From Crocosphaera sp. UHCC 0190 (GTDB lineage Bacteria > Cyanobacteriota > Cyanobacteriia > Cyanobacteriales > Microcystaceae), in contig NZ_JAYGHP010000003.1 of NCBI RefSeq assembly GCF_034932065.1, positions 124,001-188,000 on the forward strand: DNA of 64,000 nt, in the 5' to 3' direction. Positions 1 through 7,743 of the stretch are shown piece by piece (the first letter of the stretch is position 1; every line of letters begins with the position of its first letter). Made by a program: the position numbers and the translations under genes. The notes under the pieces were generated by a model. That model ran no database searches. It saw nothing but the letters and a program-made list of their open reading frames with translations, and was not told the DNA's origin.

Positions 1-1
1 C

Positions 2-244
2 ATAGATGTGGCAAAATGGCATCTTTATTTATCAGATGCTCATTTACATACTACTGTTGCAGAAAAAGTCTATCCCTTGATAGAAAATGAAGAACTAAAC
101 GAAGATGCTATTATTAGTATTCTCCGTCAAATTAAGGTATCATTGGGAGCAGGAAGAATCGAGGTTTCTCTTTTGGACTTGTTACCGATGCAATGTCAAG
201 TAAATTTAATTGATTTACTCGAAGATTATCAAAAAAATCGGTAA
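2..244 (+). CDS. DUF3181-like cyanobacterial protein, 5' truncated by window edge
   Basis: The reading frame is open to the left edge and ends at TAA 242-244. The codons before GTG 8 read Ile-Asp-Val, so the gene probably starts outside the window and GTG 8 is likely internal. The visible 80 residues contain AKWHLYLSDAHLH and LLPMQCQVNLIDLLE, which I recognise from memory as resembling the cyanobacterial DUF3181 family of about 100 residues with no known function. No signal peptide or membrane segment is visible. The next gene starts 7 bases downstream on the same strand, so the two may be co-transcribed. Family assignment is moderate; function unknown. Confidence 0.55.
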   Translation: MDVAKWHLYLSDAHLHTTVAEKVYPLIENEELNEDAIISILRQIKVSLGAGRIEVSLLDLLPMQCQVNLIDLLEDYQKNR

Positions 245-251
245 TTAGGCG

Positions 252-461
252 ATGAAATTATCTTCACTAAAATTCTTAAGTTTAGGGTTAATTTTCGTAC
301 AAATTGCTATTGTTTCACCCAGAATATTAGCCCAAACTTCATCCCCTAACTCGGCAGAAATTCAAGCAAAAAATGCCCGTCAATGGCGAAAAATGACTGA
401 AGATGAAAAGTCTCAAGCGTTGAATTTTAATCAAGATTTAAACCCTAAAGTAACCAAATAA
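252..461 (+). CDS. small exported hypothetical protein
   Basis: This 69-residue ORF starts at ATG 252. Residues 1-27 form a classical signal peptide: Lys-rich start, hydrophobic core LGLIFVQIAIV, and an ILAQ cleavage-like site. The mature part is about 40 polar, charged residues rich in Lys, Gln and Asn. No family is recognised. It lies 7 bases after the preceding gene and its last 31 bases overlap the 3' end of the convergent znuB-like gene, so the C-terminus is constrained by both frames. Short and unsupported by homology; a real small periplasmic peptide is plausible but not certain. Confidence 0.45.
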   Translation: MKLSSLKFLSLGLIFVQIAIVSPRILAQTSSPNSAEIQAKNARQWRKMTEDEKSQALNFNQDLNPKVTK

Positions 462-1237
462 GCAACCCCAGAAATTAAAATAATTGTCGCCCCAGAAGTA
501 ACATTTGCATAGTAAGATATTCCTAATCCTAGAGTAGTGAAAACCATTCCTAAAACACTTGCTAACAACATAATTTGTTTGATATCCCTAAGAAATTGTC
601 CGGCGATCGCAGCAGGGATAGTTAATAAAGCAATCACTAAAATTAATCCAACAACCTGCATCACCATCACCACTGTTAAGGCGATAGCTCCTACCAGTAA
701 CAAATATAAACTATCCACAGGAACATTACGAGTCAAGGCAAAAACTGGATCAAAAGAGATGGCTAATAATTCCTTATAAAATAAAACCACAATGACTATA
801 ATAATGATATCTAAAACAAAAATAATCTTTAAATTTTCAGGAGAAACCGTTAAAATACTGCCAAATAAATAACTCATTAAATCAGCTTTATAACCAGGAG
901 TTAAATCAATTAAAATAATCCCAATGGCCATCCCAACTGCCCACATAACCCCAATAATACTATCTGCTCTTTGTTGAGTTTTACGGACAACTAAACCCAT
1001 ACCCACAGCAGAAATTAAAGCAAAAATAATCGCCCCAATAATCGGATTAATCTGAAAAAAATAACCTAAACCAATCCCCCCATAAGCAGCGTGGGCAATA
1101 CCACCACTAATAAAAACAATGCGATTAACAACTACAAAAGTGCCAATAATACCGCAAGCAATACTGACTAATACCCCGGCCAAAAGGGCATTTCTCATAA
1201 AATCAAATTGTAGTAATTCAAAGATTTTTTCCAGCAT
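431..1237 (-). CDS. znuB: zinc/manganese-type ABC transporter permease (ZnuB-like)
   Basis: This is a 268-residue polytopic inner-membrane protein with about eight hydrophobic segments, typical of the ABC-3 family permeases ZnuB, MntB and TroC. The segment VNRIVFISGGIAHAAYGGIG (about residues 37-56) carries the characteristic Ser/Gly/His pattern of this family after the first membrane segments. It would form the channel for a divalent metal delivered by the binding protein encoded upstream. Order on the minus strand is binding protein, ATPase, permease, with 21 bases between ATPase and permease, so an operon is likely. The His-rich loop in the binding protein favours zinc, but manganese cannot be excluded. 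Confidence 0.85.
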   Translation of the reverse strand: MLEKIFELLQFDFMRNALLAGVLVSIACGIIGTFVVVNRIVFISGGIAHAAYGGIGLGYFFQINPIIGAIIFALISAVGMGLVVRKTQQRADSIIGVMWAVGMAIGIILIDLTPGYKADLMSYLFGSILTVSPENLKIIFVLDIIIIVIVVLFYKELLAISFDPVFALTRNVPVDSLYLLLVGAIALTVVMVMQVVGLILVIALLTIPAAIAGQFLRDIKQIMLLASVLGMVFTTLGLGISYYANVTSGATIILISGVAYLVTLGFKS

Positions 1238-1258
1238 TAATTAACTATAAACTATAAA

Positions 1259-2035
1259 CTATTCATCCTGATGTAAGGGACAAGTATGTTGAGAAAGTAC
1301 CCGATGAGGAACACCATGAGCAATGAGATCTACAGGACATTGATAGGTTTTTTCAATTGCTTCTGTACTGAGGGGAGGATCACCATGAAAAAAGAGACGA
1401 TGGTTAAGACATCCTACGGTTTTAACATAGGCAGAAATTGCCCCAATATCATGAGAAATCATCAAAATGGTAATCCATTCATTGAGTTCTTTTAATAACT
1501 CATAAATACTGGTTTGTCTTTGGGGGTCAACACTGGCCGTCGGTTCATCTAATAATAATATACGGGGTTCTGATGCTAAGGCACGAGCAATATAAACCCG
1601 TTGACGCTGGCCCCCGGAAAGCTCTCCAATGGGGCGATCGCGTAATTTGAGCATTCCTACCTGATCTAAGGTACGATTGACCACATCTTCGTCTTTGGGG
1701 GTGTAACGTTGCAATAAACGGCGTTTTCCTAGTCTTCCCATCCGCACCACATCCGCAACCCGCACCGGAAATTCTCGATCCAATTCTAATAATTGAGGAA
1801 CATAACCGATACAACCTCTCCCTTTGGCAATATTATGACCGAAAATGTTAACAGTTCCTTGATAGGGTTTAATCAGTCCTAATAAGACTTTAAATAGGGT
1901 CGTTTTTCCTCCACCATTGGGGCCAATTAATCCTACAAAGTCCCCTTCATATATGGTGAGGTTAATATCTTCTAAAATTGGGGTTTTGTTATATTTTGCC
2001 CAAATATGATTGAGTGTGATGGCTTCAGTTTTCAT
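1259..2035 (-). CDS. znuC: zinc-type ABC transporter ATP-binding protein (ZnuC-like)
   Basis: A 258-residue ABC ATPase that powers metal import with the ZnuB-like permease. Walker A GPNGGGKTT is at residues 38-46, the signature LSGGQ at about 139-143, and Walker B LLLDEP at about 160-165, followed by the D-loop and H-loop (MISHDIGA). Length and motif order fit ZnuC/MntA ATPases. The C-terminal tail is Cys- and His-containing (HTCPLHQDE), which could bind metal, though that is speculation. It sits 10 bases after the znuA-like stop and 21 bases before znuB, consistent with one transcript. Confidence 0.88.
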   Translation of the reverse strand: MKTEAITLNHIWAKYNKTPILEDINLTIYEGDFVGLIGPNGGGKTTLFKVLLGLIKPYQGTVNIFGHNIAKGRGCIGYVPQLLELDREFPVRVADVVRMGRLGKRRLLQRYTPKDEDVVNRTLDQVGMLKLRDRPIGELSGGQRQRVYIARALASEPRILLLDEPTASVDPQRQTSIYELLKELNEWITILMISHDIGAISAYVKTVGCLNHRLFFHGDPPLSTEAIEKTYQCPVDLIAHGVPHRVLSQHTCPLHQDE

Positions 2036-2045
2036 TTAGCAAACC

Positions 2046-2993
2046 CTAATTAAGAGCTTTTGCAAAGGTTTTAGAAACTTCCAGTAAATTATTAGACCAA
2101 TCAGGAGCTACGGGACTAATTAATAAGACTTCTCCTCCAATTTCTTTGGCAATTACTTTGGCTGATTGACTACTTAATTCTGGTTGAGCAAAGACAATTT
2201 TAATGTTTTCTTTCTTGGCTTCCTTAATTAATTTTCCTAATTCGGCTGCACTGGGTTCTTGTCCCCCAACTTCAATGGGAACTTGGGTTAAATTATATTC
2301 TTGGGCAAAGTAACCCCAAGCGGGATGAAAAACAATAAATTTTCGTTGTTTTACGTTGACTAAGTTTTCTTTTATCTTAGCATCTAATTGGTCAATTTCT
2401 TGCAGAAAATGATTAAGATTAGTTTCATATTCTGTTTGATTTTTGGGATCGAGTTTAACTAAGGTTTCATAAATATGTTGTGCTTGAATTTTGACTAACC
2501 GAGGTGATAACCAAACATGAGGATCAAGGGTCATTTCTGGCTCGTCTTCTGATTTTTCATGGCCATGATTATCATGGTGATCGTGGGGGATCATGCTTAA
2601 TTTTTCAATCCCTTTTGTCGAATCAACAATTAACAGTTTAGGATTAGTTTGAGTAACTTTATCCAACAAAATTCTCTCAAAAGGAATACCAATACCAATA
2701 TAAGCTTTTGCCTTACTTAATGCTTGTAATTGTTGGGGTTTTGGTTCATAATTATCCGGTTCAGTCCCTGGTTCAACCATCACATTAATTTTAACGTGAT
2801 CGCCCCCAATTTTCTTAACAAAATATTCTTGAGGAACCACACTAACAGTAATGTTTAATATCTCCTCATTGGGGACAGTAGCTGTGGTTTCCTTTGGAGG
2901 TGTTTGACTGGTAGGGTTATCAGGAGAGCTACACCCCGTTATCAGATTAACCCCTAATAAGAAAGAAAGGACAAGACTGGGTAATTTTTTCAT
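2046..2993 (-). CDS. znuA: zinc-type ABC transporter substrate-binding lipoprotein (ZnuA-like)
   Basis: A 315-residue periplasmic metal-binding protein of cluster A-I (ZnuA/TroA). I place the start at ATG 2993 because GGAGG lies 8 bases upstream and the protein then begins with a lipoprotein signal ending in the lipobox LITGC. A longer in-frame start at 3056 would put non-signal residues in front. A His/Asp/Glu-rich loop (HDHHDNHGHEKSEDEPE) precedes DPHVWLSPR, which contains a predicted metal-ligand His; this loop is typical of zinc-specific members. Conserved VFHPAWGYF and the C-terminal FAQPELS follow. First gene of the znuA-znuC-znuB operon. Confidence 0.88.
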   Translation of the reverse strand: MKKLPSLVLSFLLGVNLITGCSSPDNPTSQTPPKETTATVPNEEILNITVSVVPQEYFVKKIGGDHVKINVMVEPGTEPDNYEPKPQQLQALSKAKAYIGIGIPFERILLDKVTQTNPKLLIVDSTKGIEKLSMIPHDHHDNHGHEKSEDEPEMTLDPHVWLSPRLVKIQAQHIYETLVKLDPKNQTEYETNLNHFLQEIDQLDAKIKENLVNVKQRKFIVFHPAWGYFAQEYNLTQVPIEVGGQEPSAAELGKLIKEAKKENIKIVFAQPELSSQSAKVIAKEIGGEVLLISPVAPDWSNNLLEVSKTFAKALN

Positions 2994-3024
2994 GGCGGTT
3001 GCCTCCGTTAATCTTCTGTTGGGG

Positions 3025-3043
3025 TCAATAATCATCATTATCA
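3025..3043 (-). promoter_or_regulatory. candidate Zur operator upstream of znuA
   Basis: The 19 bases TCAATAATCATCATTATCA contain the inverted repeat ATAAT/ATTAT around CATC and lie 32-50 bases before the znuA start. This resembles the AT-rich Fur-family boxes (TGATAAT..ATTATCA) used by cyanobacterial Zur regulators. The half-sites are imperfect and no -10 box was firmly assigned, so this is inference. Confidence 0.4.
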
Positions 3044-3053
3044 TTAATTTAAG

Positions 3054-3088
3054 CAAAAAAGGAACAGATAGGCCTAGGCCTATCTGTT
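3054..3088 (-). terminator. intrinsic terminator of petC-petA
   Basis: A perfect 26-base palindrome at 3063-3088 (core GGCCTAGGCC) lies 28 bases beyond the petA stop. Read on the minus strand it is followed by CCTTTTTTG, a T-run. This is a textbook rho-independent terminator separating petA from the znu operon. Confidence 0.75.
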
Positions 3089-3115
3089 AACAAAGAAAAA
3101 TTGCGTTAAAACAGC

Positions 3116-4105
3116 TTAAAATTCCATTTCAGCCGCTTGAACACGCTCGATTTGTTTCTTCTTAATTACTAAGAGGATTTGCGCTAACATAATCCCACCT
3201 AAGAAGAGCATTAACCCTTTTATACGGGTAGGACTTTGTAGGACCACTTCCGTATCTTTTTGACCAAAACCGCCCATATTAGGGTTACTGGTTAAAAATT
3301 GTCCCGCTTCAACGGTTTCCCCTTCAGAGACAATTAACTCTGGGCCAGCAGGAATGGTTTCTACCACTTCTTGATCATCAGCCGTCGTAATGGTAACACC
3401 ATAACCACCGCCTTCTTCTTCGCTAATTTGGGTAATAGTTCCCCCTTGAGACGCTTTGAAGGCGTTGTTATTACTCAGTAATCCGGTGGGATAAATTTGA
3501 CCGCGGCCACGGTTTGCCCCTAAATGAACCGAATACTTACCAAACTTAACATTTTTGTTGGTCGCAGGGTCAGGAGAAAGCACAGGGAAAACAATTTCCT
3601 GATATTGATCTCCAGGTAAAGGGCCAACAATCACCACATTCTCTTGATCTTCGCGGTAAGGTTGGAAATAAAGCCCCTCTACTTCTTCCTTCATCTCTTC
3701 AGGAATGCGATCAGGAGGCGCAATTTTAAACCCGTCAGGTAACATCAGAACAGCCCCTACATTGAGGCCGCCTTTTGATCCATCCCCTAACACTTGTTGC
3801 GCGTCGAGATCGTAGGGAATTTTGACAATTGCTTCAAATACCGTATCAGGCAAAACAGACTGAGGAATTTCTACTTCAGCGGCCTTTTGTGCCAGATGGC
3901 AGTTAGCACAAACAATACGTCCTGTTGCTTCTCTGGGGGTTGCTGGGGCTGTTTCTTGGGCCCAGAAAGGATAAGCTGCTGCGGTTTGAGGGAAGGCCAA
4001 AGCATTGCCCAGGAAAAGGGCAACAGTAGCAAACGCCAACAGCAGCGATCGCAAGAAACCTTGCTTACTCTTAGACCAAATTGCCGAAAAATCGGATGTT
4101 CTCAT
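3116..4105 (-). CDS. petA: cytochrome f (apocytochrome f)
   Basis: This is the 329-residue precursor of cytochrome f, the c-type haem subunit of the thylakoid cytochrome b6f complex that passes electrons to plastocyanin or cytochrome c6. A signal peptide occupies residues 1-44. The mature protein starts YPFWAQ, so Tyr45 supplies the alpha-amino axial haem ligand, and CANCH at 66-70 binds the haem covalently. A single C-terminal membrane helix ([20 protein letters not shown]) anchors it. petC lies 49 bases upstream in the same direction, the usual cyanobacterial petCA operon, and a strong terminator follows. Confidence 0.97.
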   Translation of the reverse strand: MRTSDFSAIWSKSKQGFLRSLLLAFATVALFLGNALAFPQTAAAYPFWAQETAPATPREATGRIVCANCHLAQKAAEVEIPQSVLPDTVFEAIVKIPYDLDAQQVLGDGSKGGLNVGAVLMLPDGFKIAPPDRIPEEMKEEVEGLYFQPYREDQENVVIVGPLPGDQYQEIVFPVLSPDPATNKNVKFGKYSVHLGANRGRGQIYPTGLLSNNNAFKASQGGTITQISEEEGGGYGVTITTADDQEVVETIPAGPELIVSEGETVEAGQFLTSNPNMGGFGQKDTEVVLQSPTRIKGLMLFLGGIMLAQILLVIKKKQIERVQAAEMEF

Positions 4106-4154
4106 TGCTCAGTCAAATTATGTAAATCTTAAACAGTAGGATGGACGAGGGAAA

Positions 4155-4697
4155 TTAAGCCCACCAGGGATTTTCGTCGGTGCGGAAGTCGGTTTCTGTC
4201 CACTTAGTGAACACAACTTTATCATCCTCAGTTACATCAGCATGGGCCAACTCTAAGGACAAGGGCGCAGGGCCACGAACCACTTTACCTTGGGCATTGT
4301 ATTGGGAACCGTGACAGGGACAGATAAATTTATCTTCACTGGCATTCCAGGGAACCACACAGCCTAAGTGAGTACAAACTGCGCTGATACCGTAGTTAGC
4401 AATGGTGTTGTCCCCTTCAACCACTAGGTAGGTGGGATCACCTTTTAACCCTTGGGCCAAAACGCGATCGCCCACACTATGGCTGGCTAAAAACTTAGTG
4501 GCAATGACATCGTTACCGAGGGCATCTTTAGCAGTAACACCACCACCAGCCGCACCACTAGAAGGGGGGATAAAATACTTCACCACGGGATACAAGGCAC
4601 CGGCGGCGACCCCTGTAATTGTCCCAAAGGTGAGTAAGTTCATGAATTGACGACGGCCCATATCAGGGACATCTGATGAACCAGATACTTGTGTCAT
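4155..4697 (-). CDS. petC: cytochrome b6f complex Rieske iron-sulfur protein
   Basis: A 180-residue Rieske [2Fe-2S] subunit of the cytochrome b6f complex, which accepts electrons from plastoquinol on the lumen side. Residues 18-41 form the N-terminal membrane anchor following the twin-arginine [10 protein letters not shown]. The cluster ligands are in CTHLGC (108-113) and CPCHGS (126-131), with the conserved GPAPLSL loop after them. It is first in a petC-petA operon; 49 bases separate the two genes. The promoter should be within 4698-4960, where I could not assign boxes with confidence. Confidence 0.97.
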   Translation of the reverse strand: MTQVSGSSDVPDMGRRQFMNLLTFGTITGVAAGALYPVVKYFIPPSSGAAGGGVTAKDALGNDVIATKFLASHSVGDRVLAQGLKGDPTYLVVEGDNTIANYGISAVCTHLGCVVPWNASEDKFICPCHGSQYNAQGKVVRGPAPLSLELAHADVTEDDKVVFTKWTETDFRTDENPWWA

Positions 4698-4966
4698 AAC
4701 GATTTATGGATGGATCTAGGTTAGTTTGCAGATTGAGAAATCAATCAAGAGCAATAATTTTGTACGGCTTTAAAAGAATATGATGACAACCGCGTTTTGG
4801 ACAAGGACAGGGCCAAAAGCGACAGTCTAGATGATGTTCTTTTTAGCACGAGCTTATGAGTCCACCTTAAATTATTGCAGAAATCCGTTAACAATATATA
4901 AGGACTTTGCTCATTTTGTTGATCTGACTTTTGGTAGAAGTCTTTAACAGGAAACCACTAACCAGG

Positions 4967-4990
4967 AAAAGCCTTGATCTTTTGGCTTTT
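4967..4990 (-). terminator. probable intrinsic terminator after GST gene
   Basis: AAAAGCC (4967-4973) pairs with GGCTTTT (4984-4990), and the stem abuts the stop codon at 4991-4993. On the minus strand the stem ends in TTTTCC. It is short, but well placed to end the glutathione S-transferase transcript before the divergent-facing petC upstream region. Confidence 0.45.
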
Positions 4991-5674
4991 TTAGGAAGAA
5001 CGCTGGGCTATTAATTTTTGCATGGTTTCTCTAAATTCGGCAATTTGTTCGGGTTGGGGTTCCGTTTGTTGCCAGCTTTCCCGTTGACTGAGATGTTCTA
5101 TCCAAGTGCTTAATTTTGGGTATGGAGTCAGAGAAACGCCGATCATAGGCAGAAAACCCACCATCGTACCGGCCACAATATCCCCTAATGTGAGGGTCTT
5201 TCCTACTATGTAGGGCTGATCGCCTATAGATTTCTCAAAAAAGCTCAAAACCGTAGCAACTTTTTCCTGCGCTTTGGTTTGGGATGATTCATCTAGGGTC
5301 GTAAATCCCATACTTTGACGAAGTAAAGGGGTTGTGGCAGGTAATAACTCGTTTAAGGTGATTAAGTTAATCATTTTTACTGTCCCTAATCCTTGGGGAT
5401 CATTGGGAACCAGGGAAGGGGTGGGATATTTGGCTTCGAGGTAGTCTAAAATTGCCAAGGATTCAAAAAGGCTAAAATCTTCGTCTACTAAGACAGGGAT
5501 GTGATGGAAGGGGTTTAAGGCTAAAAATTCTGGTGTTAATTGATCGCCGTTGAGTTTCATGGGGACTGACTCAAAATCAAGCCCTTTTTCCAGCAAAGCA
5601 ATCCAGACACGGCGAGAATTAAAAGAAATGGGTAAATGATAAAGTTTCAGCATGGTTTTGTTATTTGGACTCAT
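4991..5674 (-). CDS. glutathione S-transferase family protein
   Basis: A 227-residue cytosolic GST. The N-terminal thioredoxin-like domain has KLYHLPISFNSRRVWIALLE, the conserved cis-Pro region HIPVLVDED, and ESLAILDYLEAKYP (Glu-Ser glutathione-binding pair). The helical C-terminal domain contains LTLGDIVAGTM, matching the family's N-capping box. I chose ATG 5674 because GGAG lies 8 bases upstream; ATG 5653 starts directly at MLKLYHL but lacks a ribosome site. Such proteins conjugate glutathione or reduce peroxides; the substrate is unknown. It stands alone between petC and psbV. Confidence 0.85.
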   Translation of the reverse strand: MSPNNKTMLKLYHLPISFNSRRVWIALLEKGLDFESVPMKLNGDQLTPEFLALNPFHHIPVLVDEDFSLFESLAILDYLEAKYPTPSLVPNDPQGLGTVKMINLITLNELLPATTPLLRQSMGFTTLDESSQTKAQEKVATVLSFFEKSIGDQPYIVGKTLTLGDIVAGTMVGFLPMIGVSLTPYPKLSTWIEHLSQRESWQQTEPQPEQIAEFRETMQKLIAQRSS

Positions 5675-6077
5675 TCTTGTTACTCCGTACCTAAACACCA
5701 TTACAACAAATTGTGATTGACTATTGATAACCTAATTGTCTGTCAACTAATTTCTTTCTCGTTTCCTGTTCCCTGTTGCAAAGGGAGTTGACACTGCGAT
5801 AACACCCCATTTAAGGGTCATGAAGTATGGTATCGTTGATATTGCCGTAATGCGCGTCAATGATTAATACAAGAAAAAACGCCACAGTCTGCTTTCTGGC
5901 AGTCAGTGGACGTTAAATCAATGCTTGAGTTAGGGGAATTTTCATGGGGTTATCTCCCAACCTCCCTTACTAATAGAGACGAAGGAGGGATAACCTAGAC
6001 AAACCTGAGCAAGCAACAGTCTCCCACGGGTGAACCGCGTGAGTACCAAGACAAAATCAATGATTTTCAGGAGAACA
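5675..6077. other. psbV upstream region with structured leader
   Basis: About 400 bases without a gene between the divergent GST and psbV genes. It holds an inverted repeat GCCACAGTC..CAGTCAGTGG-like segment near 5881-5911. A longer stem-loop lies at 5948-5995: outer arms GGTTATC and GATAACC, with inner CCTCCCTT pairing imperfectly to AAGGAGG. A smaller CACG/CGTG stem lies near 6030-6044. These probably belong to the psbV promoter and 5' leader; no known riboswitch class was recognised. Confidence 0.4.
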
Positions 6078-6563
6078 ATGGTGAAACGATTCATTCTGAT
6101 GGCGATCGCTGCTATCTTTTTCTTCTTACAATTTCCCATCAATAATGCCAACGCTTTAGAGTTGACTGAGAAAACTCGGACAATTACGTTAAACGAAGCA
6201 GGTAAAAGTGTTACCCTTAGTTCCCAACAGGTGTTTAATGGTGAAAAAATTTTTAATGCCAGTTGCACCAAATGTCACTTACAAGGGAAAACAAAAACTA
6301 ATAATAATGTTAGTTTGGGATTGTCAGATTTAGGTAAAGCTGAGCCTCCCCGTAACAATTTATTAGCCTTGATTGATTACATGAAATACCCCACCAGTTA
6401 TGATGGGGAAGATGACTACACTGAATTACACCCCAATGTTAGTCGTCCTGATATCTTTCCTGAGTTGAGAAACCTCACAGAAGATGATGTTTATGATGTT
6501 TCTGCTTATATGCTCATCGCACCCAAATTAGATGAAAGATGGGGCGGGACAATTTACTTCTAA
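6078..6563 (+). CDS. psbV: photosystem II cytochrome c550
   Basis: This 161-residue precursor is the extrinsic lumenal cytochrome c550 that stabilises the oxygen-evolving complex of photosystem II. I chose ATG 6078 because AGGAG lies just upstream and the product then begins with a standard signal peptide (residues 1-26, ending NANA). Mature LELTEKTRT is typical of PsbV. The haem site CTKCH is at residues 63-67, and the distal His ligand lies in ELHPNVSRPDI. The C-terminus WGGTIYF also matches the family. It is apparently monocistronic. Confidence 0.96.
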   Translation: MVKRFILMAIAAIFFFLQFPINNANALELTEKTRTITLNEAGKSVTLSSQQVFNGEKIFNASCTKCHLQGKTKTNNNVSLGLSDLGKAEPPRNNLLALIDYMKYPTSYDGEDDYTELHPNVSRPDIFPELRNLTEDDVYDVSAYMLIAPKLDERWGGTIYF

Positions 6564-6632
6564 TTCTTGGAATAGAGGCAATTTGAGTTCACTTTCAAAA
6601 TAATCTCTCTAGGTAGTCTGGGGGGATTTTTT

Positions 6633-7181
6633 TTACTTTAAAAATAATTTGGCCATGAAAAAACTGGCAATGGATTTAGCATCAATTAATTCTCCGGCTA
6701 AAATGGCTTGTTCAAACTCCTCAAAACTCATTAAAATAACTTCTATATCTTCATCTTCATCCTGTTGTGGAGGATGTTCTAATTTTTCTAAATCTTGCGC
6801 TAAAAAACTATAAATATATTCATCAGAATAGCCAGGTGCTAGGGGAAATTTGCCTAAATAATTCCAGGTTTTTGCTCGATATCCTGTTTCTTCTTCTATC
6901 TCCCGTTGAATGGTAAGAGACGCATCTTCATTCGGTTCCAGGGTTCCCGCCGGAAACTCCAAAATTCGTCCTTCAATGGCAAAACGATATTGTTTAACTA
7001 ATACCAGTTTACCATCTTCTGTAATGGGAACTGCTAAGGCCCCCCCAGGATGACGAATACATTCCCAGTCTCCCTCAACCCCATTCGGTAAACGCAAAGT
7101 GTGGACATCAAAATTAAATTTTCTACCTCGATAAAAGAGACGTTGTTGTAAATAGTTTGGAGATTCTTTTTCAAAAGACAT
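6633..7181 (-). CDS. Nudix hydrolase, ADP-ribose pyrophosphatase type
   Basis: A 182-residue Nudix protein. The Nudix box runs from Gly of GTLEPNED through REIEEETGY, matching GX5EX7REUXEEXGU with all catalytic Glu residues present. The preceding sequence (PITEDGKLVLVKQYRFAIEG) and the E-F-P-A-G motif before the box are typical of ADP-ribose or nucleoside-diphosphate-sugar pyrophosphatases, which cleave X-diphosphate linkages. It lies 9 bases downstream of folK on the same strand, so the two are probably co-transcribed. The exact substrate is inferred from family resemblance only. Confidence 0.85.
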   Translation of the reverse strand: MSFEKESPNYLQQRLFYRGRKFNFDVHTLRLPNGVEGDWECIRHPGGALAVPITEDGKLVLVKQYRFAIEGRILEFPAGTLEPNEDASLTIQREIEEETGYRAKTWNYLGKFPLAPGYSDEYIYSFLAQDLEKLEHPPQQDEDEDIEVILMSFEEFEQAILAGELIDAKSIASFFMAKLFLK

Positions 7182-7190
7182 AAATCTAAT

Positions 7191-7679
7191 TTAGGGGTTA
7201 GGTTGATAAAAATTAACTCCTTCACAGTTTACATCTTTCAGGTGTTCTTTGAGCCTTTTTTTTGTGATAGGATGTATCCAAGTTGGGGCAATTTCAACCA
7301 GAGGAACTAATACAAATGCTCGGACTAACATCTGAGGATGGGGAATTTGTAGGGTGGGAGTAGTCAACCGTAAATCACCATACAATAATATATCTAAATC
7401 AAGAGTTCTCGGCCCCCATTTTTCTCGACGAATACGCCCGAATTTTTTCTCTATCTTGAGTAGGTTTTGCAACAATTTTTCTGGGTTTAACTCAGTTTCC
7501 AGGATAGCACAAGCATTCAAATAGTCGGGCTGTGGTGGCCCAATTGGGGCGGTTTTATACCAATGAGAATGAGAGAGTAAGGTGAGGGCAAAATCTTGGG
7601 ATAAAAGGGTAATTGTTTGTTCTAATATGCTTAACGAATCTCCTAAATTACTACCTAAAGCAATGGCACATTTTGTCAT
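7191..7679 (-). CDS. folK: 2-amino-4-hydroxy-6-hydroxymethyldihydropteridine pyrophosphokinase (HPPK)
   Basis: A 162-residue HPPK that transfers pyrophosphate from ATP to 6-hydroxymethyl-dihydropterin in folate synthesis. It begins CAIALGSNLGDS, the family's glycine-rich opening. It also contains PDYLNACAILETEL and the signature RREKWGPRTLDLDILLYGD with the two metal-binding Asp residues. Length is normal. It lies 9 bases upstream of the Nudix gene. A 28-base perfect palindrome (7708-7735) lies between it and the RND transporter start on the other side. Confidence 0.93.
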   Translation of the reverse strand: MTKCAIALGSNLGDSLSILEQTITLLSQDFALTLLSHSHWYKTAPIGPPQPDYLNACAILETELNPEKLLQNLLKIEKKFGRIRREKWGPRTLDLDILLYGDLRLTTPTLQIPHPQMLVRAFVLVPLVEIAPTWIHPITKKRLKEHLKDVNCEGVNFYQPNP

Positions 7680-7707
7680 AATTATTAGTTTTAAAATTGT
7701 GTTTCTT

Positions 7708-7735
7708 GTAGGGATAATTCATGAATTATCCCTAC
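7708..7735. repeat. 28-base perfect palindrome, GTAGGG..CCCTAC type
   Basis: Every base pairs: arms GTAGGGATAATTC and GAATTATCCCTAC around a central AT. Its AATTCATGAATT core recurs at 62412-62423 inside another GT..GGG/CCCTAC palindrome, so this is a dispersed intergenic repeat. It lies between folK and the RND gene and could also act as a terminator stem, but has no T-run. Confidence 0.7.
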
Positions 7736-7743
7736 TATAATGA

